Source: Woeseiaceae bacterium
GTDB taxonomy: Bacteria > Pseudomonadota > Gammaproteobacteria > Steroidobacterales > Woeseiaceae
NCBI GenBank assembly: GCA_030066075.1
Contig: JASJCH010000018.1
Coordinates: 1 to 64,000 of the forward strand
Reading direction: 5' to 3'
DNA length: 64,000 bases
The position numbers and the translations under genes are program-made. Shown here in pieces: positions 34,889-43,444 of the stretch; within the stretch, counting starts at the first letter, position 1; the number at the start of each line of letters is the position of its first letter. The notes below the pieces were generated by a model. The model was given only the letters and a program-made list of their open reading frames with translations. It did not search any database and was not told where the DNA came from.

Positions 34889-35632
34889 ATGGAACTGCGT
34901 TTTTCCACCTGGCAGGAGGTCGATACCTACCTGCAAGACTCCAGGACAATCATCCTGCCGATAGGCTCGACGGAGCAGCACGGTCCCAACGGGCTGATTG
35001 GCACCGACGCGCTCTGTCCCGAGTCGCTGGCGATTGCGCTGGGCGAAAACACCGGCGCCCTGATCGCGCCCACGATCGCCGTGGGCATGGCCCAGCACCA
35101 CCTCGGGTTCGCCGGGTCTATCACGCTGCGGCCGACGACGCTGATTGCCGTGATCCGGGACACCGTCAACTCACTGGTCCGGCACGGCTTCGAGCGTTTC
35201 TATTTCCTGAACGGCCACGGCGGTAACGTGGCGACGGTGAACGCGGCCTTTGCCGAGATCTACGCCCAGTCCAGCCTGGGCCAGTCGGCGGCGGATCAGT
35301 CGGGCGTGCGCTGCAAGTTGGTTAACTGGTGGGAGGCCGAGGGCGTTATGGCCCTCAGCAAGGACTTGTTTGGCGAAGCGGACGGCAGCCATGCAACCTG
35401 CGGCGAAGTGTCACTGACGCAATTTGTCTACCCGCACAGCATCAAGTCCGCCGAGATGGACCCGCCGATCGCACCGACAGGCCCCATTTACGATGCCGCC
35501 GACTATCGCCGCCGTTTCCCCGACGGCCGCATCGGCTCAAACCCGTCCCTCGCCAATCCCGAGGCGGGTGAGAAACTGTTCAAGCAAGCGCTCGAGGGAC
35601 TCGAGAAAGACTATCGCAAATTTGCGGCCTAG
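34889..35632 (+). CDS. Creatininase family amidohydrolase
   Basis: The 247-residue protein has the creatininase metal motifs: PIGSTEQHGPNG (E29, H31), GTDAL (D40) and FLNGHGGN, with GEVSLTQF near residue 170. These bind two divalent metals. The family includes creatininase, MftE-type peptidases and enzymes acting on cyclic amides; substrate cannot be chosen here. GAGGTG precedes the ATG by 6 bases. The last bases form a CTAG tail-to-tail overlap with sbtB-like gene on the other strand. It is a single gene downstream of the RND operon, separated by 47 bases. Confidence 0.88.
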   Translation: MELRFSTWQEVDTYLQDSRTIILPIGSTEQHGPNGLIGTDALCPESLAIALGENTGALIAPTIAVGMAQHHLGFAGSITLRPTTLIAVIRDTVNSLVRHGFERFYFLNGHGGNVATVNAAFAEIYAQSSLGQSAADQSGVRCKLVNWWEAEGVMALSKDLFGEADGSHATCGEVSLTQFVYPHSIKSAEMDPPIAPTGPIYDAADYRRRFPDGRIGSNPSLANPEAGEKLFKQALEGLEKDYRKFAA

Positions 35633-35931
35633 AATTTCTCCGGCCGCATGATGCCGACGTCGGAGATAAACAGCACCATCGCGTAGTCGCGGTAGTAGTG
35701 CTCCTGCAGGTAGTCGGCGATTTTCTCGGCCATCAGCGCGTCGCAAATCACTTCGACGCGAATATTGCTGCTGGTCGACCAGCCAGCGTCGCGAACGCCG
35801 CGGCTGCCGCGGCCGCGCGCGTTGACGATCGTGTAACCGCTCGCGCCCAAACGATCCAGCGCTTCGGTCAGCTCGTTCTCGAGCGCGGCCTCGGTGACGA
35901 CGGTCAGCAGTTTGAAGTTGCGGTCGATCAT
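35629..35931 (-). CDS. sbtB: SbtB-type PII-like regulator of bicarbonate uptake
   Basis: The start is the ATG at 35931, giving 100 residues; the track start lies inside the permease gene. It has a ferredoxin-like PII fold: FKLLTVVTEAALENELTEALDRLGASGYTIVNARGRGSRG, a T-loop-like GVRDAGWSTSSNIRVEVIC, then EKIADYLQEHYYRDYAMVLFISDVGIM. The arrangement directly after an SbtA-type permease identifies it as SbtB-like. Cyanobacterial SbtB senses adenine nucleotides including cAMP and binds SbtA; this copy ends at PEKF and lacks the C-terminal CGPxGC redox loop of many cyanobacterial forms. It is 13 bases downstream of the permease and is the last gene of the Mrp-Sbt operon. Confidence 0.8.
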   Translation of the reverse strand: MIDRNFKLLTVVTEAALENELTEALDRLGASGYTIVNARGRGSRGVRDAGWSTSSNIRVEVICDALMAEKIADYLQEHYYRDYAMVLFISDVGIMRPEKF

Positions 35932-35944
35932 GGCGTCCGGGCGA

Positions 35945-36883
35945 TCAGGCTCCGTGAAGGCGCTTGGCAATCTCGAGGTAGATCGGGATGCCGACAAAGA
36001 TGTTGAACGGGAATGTTACGCCGAGTGACGCTGTCAGCGATAGGGCGGGATTGGCCTCGGGCACGGCGATGCGCATTGCCGCCGGCGCGGCGATGTAGGA
36101 ACAGCTACCGGCGAGCGTCGCCAGCAGGGCCGTGCCGCCGACCGACAGGTCCAGCGACCAGCCGAGCAGCGCGCCGCAAATGGCGAGAGGGATCGGCGCG
36201 ATCACGCCGAAGGCCACCAGGAATATGCCGCGCTGCAGGATTTCGCGCGCCTGGCTGGCGGCGATCAATCCCATTTCGAGCAGGAACAGCGCCAGTACGC
36301 CCTTGAATGAATCGATGAACAGCGGCTCGAGCGGCTTGATGCCCTCGGGCCCGATGGCCCAGCCGATCAGTAACCCGCCCACCAGCAGCACGATGCTCTT
36401 GCCGAAGAAGATCTCGTGCAGCAGCTTGCCCCAGCGGGTGCCGCTGTGGATGCCGCGCGCCAGCAGGATGCCGACAACGATAGCCGGTACCTCGAGCAGC
36501 ACGAGGAACAGCGCCAGGTGCGGCTCGAAGGCAATGCCGGCGCTCGCCAGGAAGGCCACGGCTACGGCGTAGGTGCCGACGCTGACCGAGCCGTAATGAC
36601 CCGCGATCGATGCGGCATCAGGCCGACCCAGCCGCCCGATATACAGCAGGACCGGGTAGACGAACAGCGGCAGGATGAAGCCCATGGCCAGCACGGCGAC
36701 CATCTGCGGCAGCACCGAGCTCATCTGCTGCTGCGACAGCTCCATGCCGCCTTTGAGACCAATGGCCAGCAGCAGGAGGATGCTCAGGAGCTCGTAGATG
36801 GCCGGAGGCAGGCGCAGGTCGGAGCGCGCCAGGCCGGCGATCAGCCCGAGCAGGAAGAACAGGATGACGGGATCGATAGACAT
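35945..36883 (-). CDS. sbtA: SbtA-type sodium-dependent bicarbonate permease
   Basis: The 312-residue protein has about ten membrane helices in two inverted halves. Family features include FFLLGLIAGLARSDLRLPPAIYELLSILLLLAIGLKGGMELSQ near the N terminus and GLIAASQAREIL and SCSYIAAPAAMRIAVPEANPALSL in the second half. This is the DUF897/SbtA family, a Na+/HCO3- symporter in cyanobacteria; here it is shorter than the roughly 370-residue cyanobacterial proteins. It starts 3 bases after the last antiporter subunit and is followed by an SbtB-like PII protein, so Na+ gradient production and Na+-driven uptake are encoded together. Bicarbonate as substrate is inferred from family and partner. Confidence 0.85.
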   Translation of the reverse strand: MSIDPVILFFLLGLIAGLARSDLRLPPAIYELLSILLLLAIGLKGGMELSQQQMSSVLPQMVAVLAMGFILPLFVYPVLLYIGRLGRPDAASIAGHYGSVSVGTYAVAVAFLASAGIAFEPHLALFLVLLEVPAIVVGILLARGIHSGTRWGKLLHEIFFGKSIVLLVGGLLIGWAIGPEGIKPLEPLFIDSFKGVLALFLLEMGLIAASQAREILQRGIFLVAFGVIAPIPLAICGALLGWSLDLSVGGTALLATLAGSCSYIAAPAAMRIAVPEANPALSLTASLGVTFPFNIFVGIPIYLEIAKRLHGA

Positions 36884-36886
36884 GGG

Positions 36887-38587
36887 CTAGAAGTAATAGA
36901 CCAGGACGTAACCTGTGAGCAGCACGGCAATCCAGAGCGCGGTGCTGCCGATGGGCCAGGTGCGTGCGAACACACCCGGTTTTTCCTTGTTCGCGCCGGT
37001 CGACATGTGGCGTATCGCCAGCGACTGCAGCCGGGACAACAGTGACTGCGTGATCCCCGCTACACCGTTCCCGATCGCTGCTGTCGTTGCCGTCAGCGCG
37101 CGCCCGATCCGGTACAACAGCACGCGCCACAGCCAGTCGGTATCGAGGCTGATGGTCAACGTGCGCTTCATGAGCGGCAGTAGCAGGAAGAACGCCAGGC
37201 CCGAGAACAACAGCAGCTGCGTGTAGAACAGCACCTTGCCAGCCGTGTAGGCCTCGTACTCGACCGGGTAGGGCAGGTACTTGTAGAGCAGTTCGGGCGC
37301 GACACCGAGCAGGATGCAAAGCACCGAGAAGATCACCATCGCCACGCCCATGTTCCACGGCGCGTCTTTCGGGCGCAGCCCGGAGTCCTTCTGGAAGAAC
37401 ACGAACCACGGGAACTTGATGCCCGCGTGCAGGAATACGCCGGCCGAGGCGGCTGCCAGCATCATGTACACGAACGCGAGGCTCTCGTCGGCGGCGGCCT
37501 GCGAGATCATCGTCTTGGTCGTGAAGCCCGATGTCAGCGGGAAGCCCGAGATAGCCAGCGCGCCGATAATGCCGCAGATGGCGGTGAGCGGCATGGTGCG
37601 GAACAGGCCGCCGACCTCGGTGCACTTGTTCATCCCGGTGCGGTAGACGACCGCGCCCGCGCTCATGAACAGCAGCGCCTTGTAAATGATATGGGCGAAC
37701 GCGTGCGCCGCGGCGCCGTTGATCGCCATCTGCGTACCGATGCCGATGGCGCAGACCATGAAGCCGACCTGGTTGACGATGGAGTAGGCGAGGATGCGCC
37801 GTATGTCGTTTTCGAGCAGCGCGTAGATAATGCCGTACATCACCATGAACAGGCCGATACCGATCAGCACCGACTCGCCGGGGAACAACAGGATGAGCGC
37901 GAGCACGGCGGTCTTGGTCGTGAAGGCCGACAGGAACACGGAACCGGTCGGGCTAGACTCCGGGTAGGAGTCAGCGAGCCACGCCGAGACGGGCGGCGCT
38001 GCCGCATTGATCAGGATGCCGATCAGCATCATCCAGGTGTCGAAGTTATTGGCCAGCATCGGCTGCACGTCGATCGAGCCGGTGTGTACGACGACGCCCT
38101 CAATGCCGACCTTGAGGATGACGCCGCCGAGCAGGTGCATCACGGCATAGCGGATGCCGGCCGCACGCGCCGCGGGCGTGCCGCCGCACCAGACCACGAC
38201 CGTCGAGAACAGCGCCATAACCTCCCAGAACAGGAACAGGCTGATCAGGTCGCCGGCAAAGCTCACGCCCACGGCGCCTGCCGCATAGGCGTAGGCCGCC
38301 GCGAGTTCATACCATTTGGCCTGGCGGAAGGCGTAGAGCCCGCCAACCAGCGCCATGCCCGCAAAGATCGTGGCAAACAGGCGCCGTACCGGGCTGCCTT
38401 CGATCGGTTCGATTCGGTAGTCGAGGAACGGCAGCTCCAGCACCACGCCATCGGGCACCTGCCAGACCGCCCAGAGCGTGACCAGCGGCGTGAGGAACAG
38501 CACCGCCGTCCGCGCGTTGCCGCGCGTGACCCCGATCAGCAGGGCGCCGATCAGCAGGTATATCGCAGGAGGTATCAACTCAAACAT
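36887..38587 (-). CDS. NuoL/MrpA-N-like antiporter subunit of the Mrp complex (third antiporter-like subunit)
   Basis: The 566-residue protein has about 14-16 membrane helices. Proton-transfer residues typical of complex I antiporter-like subunits are present: Glu in FLFWEVMALFS, Lys in SAFTTKTAVLAL, His/Lys in HAFAHIIYKALLFMSAGAVV, and Lys in FTTKTMISQ. A C-terminal extension with a long amphipathic stretch (about 470-530) precedes a final helix. It probably supplies the function of the MrpA N-terminal part, which is otherwise absent. It overlaps the small membrane protein gene by 8 bases and precedes sbtA by 3. Confidence 0.85.
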   Translation of the reverse strand: MFELIPPAIYLLIGALLIGVTRGNARTAVLFLTPLVTLWAVWQVPDGVVLELPFLDYRIEPIEGSPVRRLFATIFAGMALVGGLYAFRQAKWYELAAAYAYAAGAVGVSFAGDLISLFLFWEVMALFSTVVVWCGGTPAARAAGIRYAVMHLLGGVILKVGIEGVVVHTGSIDVQPMLANNFDTWMMLIGILINAAAPPVSAWLADSYPESSPTGSVFLSAFTTKTAVLALILLFPGESVLIGIGLFMVMYGIIYALLENDIRRILAYSIVNQVGFMVCAIGIGTQMAINGAAAHAFAHIIYKALLFMSAGAVVYRTGMNKCTEVGGLFRTMPLTAICGIIGALAISGFPLTSGFTTKTMISQAAADESLAFVYMMLAAASAGVFLHAGIKFPWFVFFQKDSGLRPKDAPWNMGVAMVIFSVLCILLGVAPELLYKYLPYPVEYEAYTAGKVLFYTQLLLFSGLAFFLLLPLMKRTLTISLDTDWLWRVLLYRIGRALTATTAAIGNGVAGITQSLLSRLQSLAIRHMSTGANKEKPGVFARTWPIGSTALWIAVLLTGYVLVYYF

Positions 38588-38846
38588 CGTCGTCCCCCTC
38601 GGCGTAGTAGTCCTCGTCGCGTTTCAGGAAGAAACCGAGACCTTTGGCGACCAGCACCATCGCCAGGCAGGACAGGAAGCCGAACACGGCGCCGAATGCG
38701 AACCAGCCGTCCACGCCGAAGTAGCCTTTGACGCTGATAAAGACCTGCGCGAGCACGGTCAGCGCCAGCACGACCGCGAATACGCGCCAGAGCAGCTTGA
38801 TGGTCGTAGGCCTCGCCAGCCAGTGATCGTCAGCGTTCGGTTTCAT
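38580..38846 (-). CDS. Small two-helix membrane protein in the Mrp operon
   Basis: The ATG at 38846 shares one base with the stop of the preceding subunit (TGATG); the longer ORF in the track extends into that gene. The 88-residue protein has two membrane helices (about 18-38 and 46-66), and its C-terminal tail is charged (KRDEDYYAEGDDDV). It is not MrpF, G or C, all of which are present elsewhere in the operon. Possible roles are an assembly or regulatory subunit of the complex; I do not recognise the family. Confidence 0.75.
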   Translation of the reverse strand: MKPNADDHWLARPTTIKLLWRVFAVVLALTVLAQVFISVKGYFGVDGWFAFGAVFGFLSCLAMVLVAKGLGFFLKRDEDYYAEGDDDV

Positions 38847-40315
38847 CAGGACATACCCGCCACGACCTGGCGCTCGAGTTCGAGTACCGGTCCGTTGAAA
38901 AAGAAAAAGGCGAGCGTGAGCAGAGCGGTTAGCGCCAGCGCCAGCACCGCGGGCCACGGGGCTTCGCCATGCGGTTTCGCCGGGGGCTCGGTCTCACGCA
39001 TGAACCACGCCATGTAAATGATCGGCAGGAAGTACGCTGCGTTGAGCGCCGTGCTCAGGATAATGGTCATGATCGCGACGTAGTTGTCGGCCTGGAAAGC
39101 GCCCGCAAGGATGTACCACTTCGACACGAAGCCGGCCGTTGGCGGAACGCCGATCATGCTGATGGCGCCGATCGTGAATGCGGTCATCGTTATCGGCATG
39201 CGATAGCCGATGCCCTTCAACTGCCACAGCTCGGTCTTCTTCGCCGCCACGTAAATGGCGCCGGCCGCGAAGAACAAGGTGATCTTGCCGAAGGCGTGCG
39301 CAACGATATGAATTGCCGCGCCGATCTCGGCCAGCGGCTTCAGTATGGCCGCCGCCATGACGACGTACGATAGCTGCGCGACCGTGGAGTAGGCCAGCAG
39401 GCGCTTGAGATTCTGCTGCCGCAGCGCGACCACGCTGGCCGCGATGATTGTGAACGCGGCCGCATAGAGCAGCCATCCGCTGCCGACGGCGCCAAACAGG
39501 TTGTCGACGCCGAAGATATACACGATGACCTTGGTGACCGTGAAGACGCCGGCCTTGACGACAGCCACAGCGTGCAGCAGCGCGCTGACCGGGGTGGGGG
39601 CGACCATTGCCGCCGGCAGCCAGCGGTGCACCGGCATTACGGCGGCCTTGCCGATGCCGAATACGAACAGCGCCAGCAGCAGGCCGACGGCGGGTCCCTC
39701 GAGCTTGCCGGCCAGGATGCCGCCCAGGACGAAGTCGCCAGTGCCGGCAACCGAATAGGTCCAGATAATGGCCGGCAGGAACAGGCCGATTGACGTCGCC
39801 AGCAGGATCCCGAGGTAAACGCGCGCCGAGCGCACCGTCGCCGCGTCGCCCTTGTGCGAGACCAGCGGATACGTGGCGAGCGTAAGAATCTCGTAGCACA
39901 GGAACAGCGTGAACAGGTTGCCGGCGAATGCAATGCCCATCGTCGCGGCGAGCGACACGGCGAACATCACGTAGAAGCGCGTCTGGTTCTTCTCGTTGTT
40001 ACCGCGCATGTAGCCAATGGAGTAGATCGAGTTGATGATCCACAGACCGGATGCCAGCGCGGCGAACAGCATGCCCAGCGGTTCCACTGTGAACGCAATG
40101 CTGATGCCCGGCAGCACCTCGGCCAGCGTGACGCCCGGGCGGCCACCGTCCATGACATAGGGCACGACTTGCCAGACCGTGTAGGCGAGGCCGCCTGCCG
40201 TGACCAGCGTGACCGTTTCACGCAGGTTGGCGCTGATGCGTCCCGCGAGGGCGATGCCGAGTGCACCAACGAGCGGCAGTGCAAGCGCAATCAGGATCGC
40301 GTTCTGCGCGGTCAT
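38846..40315 (-). CDS. mrpD: MrpD-like antiporter subunit (second)
   Basis: The 489-residue protein has about 14 membrane helices. It carries the antiporter-subunit signatures LFLCYEILTLATYPLV (Glu), HRWLPAAMVAPTPVSALLHAVAVVKAGVFTVTKV (with both Lys residues) and HIVAHAFGKITLFFAAGAIYV. The family exchanges or translocates H+ coupled to Na+ within Mrp complexes. It overlaps the first MrpD-like gene by 4 bases (ATGA). Two such D-type subunits in series is not the classical A-B-C-D-E-F-G layout. Confidence 0.9.
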   Translation of the reverse strand: MTAQNAILIALALPLVGALGIALAGRISANLRETVTLVTAGGLAYTVWQVVPYVMDGGRPGVTLAEVLPGISIAFTVEPLGMLFAALASGLWIINSIYSIGYMRGNNEKNQTRFYVMFAVSLAATMGIAFAGNLFTLFLCYEILTLATYPLVSHKGDAATVRSARVYLGILLATSIGLFLPAIIWTYSVAGTGDFVLGGILAGKLEGPAVGLLLALFVFGIGKAAVMPVHRWLPAAMVAPTPVSALLHAVAVVKAGVFTVTKVIVYIFGVDNLFGAVGSGWLLYAAAFTIIAASVVALRQQNLKRLLAYSTVAQLSYVVMAAAILKPLAEIGAAIHIVAHAFGKITLFFAAGAIYVAAKKTELWQLKGIGYRMPITMTAFTIGAISMIGVPPTAGFVSKWYILAGAFQADNYVAIMTIILSTALNAAYFLPIIYMAWFMRETEPPAKPHGEAPWPAVLALALTALLTLAFFFFNGPVLELERQVVAGMS

Positions 40316-41799
40316 TGCACGTGCCCCAGCAGGATGTCAGCGGCGGTCGCGGACAGCGCCAGCGGTAACTCGGGCGCGATACCAAAGCCGATGTTGGCGA
40401 TAGCGACGGCCCAGAGGATAACGACAAGCGCCATCGGGACTCGCGCAGGCTCGTCGCTGGTGGGCTCGCCGAAGTAGGCCGCTTCGACGATGCGCCAGAT
40501 GTACACGACGGCCATCAGCGAACTGACGAGAATCAGCGCGACCAGCGCCACGCCGCCGGTCTCGAGTTCCAGCGCGGCGTTGATCAGGTACCACTTGCTG
40601 ATGAAGCCCGCCGTGCCGGGGATGCCGATCAGGCTCAGGCCCGCGACGACCAGCGCGGCAAACGTCCAGGGCATGCGGCGCGCCTGTCCGGCGATGTCGC
40701 TCAGGCGGCTGCCGGCTACGACCATCGCGACGGCGGCGATAGCGAGAAACAGCCCGCCCTTGGCCAGCGCGTGGTTGAACATGTGCAGCGTAGCCGCTGT
40801 CAGGCCGGTTGCCGTGACCAGGCTGGCGCCGAGCATCATGTAGCCGATCTGGGCCACCGACGAGAACGCCAGCATGCGCTTGATATTGCGTTCGAACATG
40901 GCCACGGCGGAGCCGACGAGAATGCCGAGTATCGCCAGCGGCATCAGGTAGGCCGCGAACTGGAACTCGTGGCCGATGAGGTTCTGCTGGAACACGAAAA
41001 AGTCGAAGCGCAGCAGCACGTAGAGAGACACCTTGGTCGCACAGGCGGCGAGGAAGGCAGTCACGATGTGCGGCGCGTAGGTGTACGCATTCGGCAGCCA
41101 GACGTGCAGCGGGAAGATGGCGGCTTTGAGCGCAAGGCCGACCGTAATGAACCCCGCGGCGGCGAGGATCGGTTTCTGGTCAGCCACTTCGTGCACGCGC
41201 AGCTCCATGTCCGCCAGGTTCAGCGTGCCCGTCATCATGTAGATCAGGCCGACCCCGATCAGGTAGAACGTGGCGCCGATCGTGCCCATGATCAGGTACT
41301 TGAACGTTGCCGGTAGCGCACGACGGTCCGGTCCGCCGGCAACGAGTACGTAGCTCGCCAGCGACGAGATCTCCATGAACACGAAGATGTTGAACGCGTC
41401 GCCTGAGACAACGATGCCGGCCATGCCAGCGAGTGCGAGCAGCCAGGCCGCAAAGAACAGCGGCTCGCGGTCTTCCGAGATGATTGCAGCCAGGCTCTCG
41501 CGGCCGCCGATCAGCGCCACGCTGGACGCGCCGGTAACGAGTAGCAGCAGCAGCGCGGTCAATGCGTCAACGTGTAGTTCGATGCCGTAGGGCGCCGCCC
41601 AGGACCCCATCTGGTAGGTCATGGGGGTACCGCCGATCACGATCATCGTGAGCTGGATCGCGATCGCGAACGCGAGCAGGCTCGTCGCCGTCGCCGCGGC
41701 CCACGGCAGGCTGCGCGCGCGCAACAGCACGACGAACGGCGCCATGAGCATCGGCACGATGACCTGCAGTGCGGGCAAGTGTGGCGTCAGCGCGTTCAC
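40312..41799 (-). CDS. mrpD: MrpD-like antiporter subunit (first)
   Basis: The 495-residue protein has about 14 membrane helices with IFVFMEISSLASYVLVA (Glu), HVWLPNAYTYAPHIVTAFLAACATKVSLYVLLRF (Lys) and HMFNHALAKGGLFLAIAA. It is the closest of the three antiporter-like subunits to classical MrpD, judged by the YTYAPHIVTAFLAACATKV stretch. Its start overlaps the MrpC stop and its stop overlaps the next subunit (ATGA both times), so stoichiometric production is likely. Confidence 0.9.
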   Translation of the reverse strand: MNALTPHLPALQVIVPMLMAPFVVLLRARSLPWAAATATSLLAFAIAIQLTMIVIGGTPMTYQMGSWAAPYGIELHVDALTALLLLLVTGASSVALIGGRESLAAIISEDREPLFFAAWLLALAGMAGIVVSGDAFNIFVFMEISSLASYVLVAGGPDRRALPATFKYLIMGTIGATFYLIGVGLIYMMTGTLNLADMELRVHEVADQKPILAAAGFITVGLALKAAIFPLHVWLPNAYTYAPHIVTAFLAACATKVSLYVLLRFDFFVFQQNLIGHEFQFAAYLMPLAILGILVGSAVAMFERNIKRMLAFSSVAQIGYMMLGASLVTATGLTAATLHMFNHALAKGGLFLAIAAVAMVVAGSRLSDIAGQARRMPWTFAALVVAGLSLIGIPGTAGFISKWYLINAALELETGGVALVALILVSSLMAVVYIWRIVEAAYFGEPTSDEPARVPMALVVILWAVAIANIGFGIAPELPLALSATAADILLGHVQ

Positions 41800-42146
41800 C
41801 GGCGGTCCATCTCCTGGATCTCGTCTTCCTCGATGGAGCCGTACTCTTCCTTGATGCGCACGACGAGGCCGAGGCCCAGCGCCATGGTCGAAATGCCGAC
41901 AACGATGGCGGTCAGGATCAGCACCTGCGGCAGCGGGTTGGAGAAGGTCTCGGCGCCGTAGCCGAAGATCGGGGCGCTGGCGCCTTCCACGTTACCCATC
42001 GTGATGTACAGCAGGAACACGGCGGCCTGGAACAGCGACAGGCCGATCAGCTTCTTGATCAGGTTGAGCTTCGCGATGACCGCGTAGAAGCCGATCATCA
42101 GCAGGATCGCGAATACCCAGTAGTGGTAGATGCCGAGAATGTCCAT
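41796..42146 (-). CDS. mrpC: Mrp complex subunit C (NuoK-like)
   Basis: The 116-residue protein has three membrane helices with the NuoK/MnhC pattern: ILLMIGFYAVIAKLNLIKKLIGLSLFQAAVFLLYI and DPLPQ-like segment NPLPQVLILTAIVVGISTMALGLGLVVRIKEEYG. Its Glu/Lys-bearing C-terminal tail extends into the cytoplasm. It lies 3 bases after the MnhB-type gene and overlaps the following MrpD start by 4 bases. Confidence 0.92.
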   Translation of the reverse strand: MDILGIYHYWVFAILLMIGFYAVIAKLNLIKKLIGLSLFQAAVFLLYITMGNVEGASAPIFGYGAETFSNPLPQVLILTAIVVGISTMALGLGLVVRIKEEYGSIEEDEIQEMDRR

Positions 42147-42149
42147 GCC

Positions 42150-43115
42150 CTAACGACCCCGCGCCGCGAATGCGTGGAAGATGCTCAACAACACGCCGGT
42201 GACCGTAAGACCGACGCCGGCTTCGATCAGAATAATGCCCAGCTGCTGCCCCTTGACCGGGTCGTCGGACAGCACCGAGTAGTCGAGGAAATTTCCGCCC
42301 AGCAGCATGCCGGCGACGCCGACCGCGCCATAGAGAATGGCGCCACCGGCCGTCAGGCCAAGCAGCACGGGCCGCGGAATGACCTTGAGCGCCTTCTCCT
42401 CACCCTCGAGCAACGCGTACAGGATGATAGCTGCCGCGATGATCGCGCCGGCCTGGAAGCCTCCGCCGGGACCGTACTCTCCGTGGAACTGCACGTAGAG
42501 GCCGAACAGCAGGATGAACGGAATCAACAGGCGGCCGACAACGCGCGGGATCAGGTGCTGGCTCAGGCCGACGTTCGAGCTCGGGCGCTTGCCGCCGGGG
42601 CCGCCTGCCAGCAGGAACAACACGCCGATGCCGGCCGTGAACACGACGAGCACCTCGCCCAGCGTGTCGTAGCCGCGGAAGCTGCCGAGCACGGCCGTCA
42701 CCACGTTCGGGATATCGATGAATTCGCGGGTCTTGTCGAGGTACCAGGGCGCAACATACGTCTGTGTCGGCGCATCCGGGGAACCGAATGCCGGCTTGTC
42801 GAACGTCGCGTAAATCACGACGAGCGCCGCAGCCGTCACGACCGCCATCGACAGGGCCTTGCGCGAGGTAGGGGACTTTTCGCGATCGGACGTCAACGCA
42901 AGCGCGCCGAGGAACAGCACCGTCGATATGCCGGCGCCGACGGCTGCTTCGGTGAGCGCGACGTCGGCCGCGTCCAGCAGGAAGAAGTTGGCCGCAATCA
43001 GCAGGCTGGCAATGCCCAGCAGCATCACCGCAACGAACAGGTTCTTCGTGCGCACGATGGCAACCGCCGTGATCAGCAGCAGCGTGAGCAGGAAGATGCC
43101 GAATACCACCGTCAC
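42150..43115 (-). CDS. mrpB: Fused DUF4040 (MrpA C-terminal part) and MnhB-type subunit
   Basis: The 321-residue protein combines two Mrp modules. Residues about 1-75 match the MbhD/DUF4040 domain that ends classical MrpA (LLGIASLLIAANFFLLDAADVALTEAAVGAGISTVLFLGAL). The part from about 185 to the end is MnhB (RLLIPFILLFGLYVQFHGEYGPGGGFQAGAIIAAAIILYALLEG). Between them, FIDIPNVVTAVLGSFRGYDTLGE corresponds to the MbhE-like segment. The large N-terminal antiporter part of MrpA is not attached; the NuoL-like protein at 36887 may replace it. The start overlaps MrpG by 4 bases. Confidence 0.9.
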   Translation of the reverse strand: MTVVFGIFLLTLLLITAVAIVRTKNLFVAVMLLGIASLLIAANFFLLDAADVALTEAAVGAGISTVLFLGALALTSDREKSPTSRKALSMAVVTAAALVVIYATFDKPAFGSPDAPTQTYVAPWYLDKTREFIDIPNVVTAVLGSFRGYDTLGEVLVVFTAGIGVLFLLAGGPGGKRPSSNVGLSQHLIPRVVGRLLIPFILLFGLYVQFHGEYGPGGGFQAGAIIAAAIILYALLEGEEKALKVIPRPVLLGLTAGGAILYGAVGVAGMLLGGNFLDYSVLSDDPVKGQQLGIILIEAGVGLTVTGVLLSIFHAFAARGR

Positions 43116-43444
43116 GACGCACCATCCTTGTCGGTCGTCGTATCAATGCCCGGCTTGTTGCCGGCGAGCCGCGCCGCCGCGGCGAGTGCGTTGGACGCCG
43201 TGGGGCTTGTCAGCAGCAGGAACAGCAGGATGGCCGCGAGCTTGATCGTGGCGAGCGAGAGCCCGGCCTGCAGCATGATGCCGCCGATGACCAGGATCGC
43301 GCCGATGCTGTCGGTGACGCTCGCAGCATGCATGCGGGTATAGAGGTCCGGCAGGCGCAGCGCGCCGATTCCGCCAATGAGCACGCTGATGCCGCCCAGC
43401 GTCAGCAGCACCCAGCTCAGGATGTCGAGCACGGTATCCGTCAT
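43112..43444 (-). CDS. mrpG: Mrp complex subunit G
   Basis: The 110-residue protein has three membrane helices and the MnhG pattern LGGISVLIGGIGALRLPDLYTRMHAASVTDSIGAILVIGGIMLQAG. The LPDLYTRMHAAS segment is diagnostic. Overlaps MrpF upstream and the DUF4040/MnhB gene downstream by 4 bases each. Confidence 0.93.
   Translation of the reverse strand: MTDTVLDILSWVLLTLGGISVLIGGIGALRLPDLYTRMHAASVTDSIGAILVIGGIMLQAGLSLATIKLAAILLFLLLTSPTASNALAAAARLAGNKPGIDTTTDKDGAS

Noticed and set aside
37427-38731. 434-residue plus-strand ORF antisense to the NuoL-like subunit
   Set aside because: Repeated Gln/His/Asp/Glu composition is the complement of hydrophobic membrane-helix codons.
41769-43343. 524-residue plus-strand ORF antisense to MrpC, MnhB and MrpG
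   Set aside because: It spans three genes with clear family motifs on the minus strand and has shadow-type composition.
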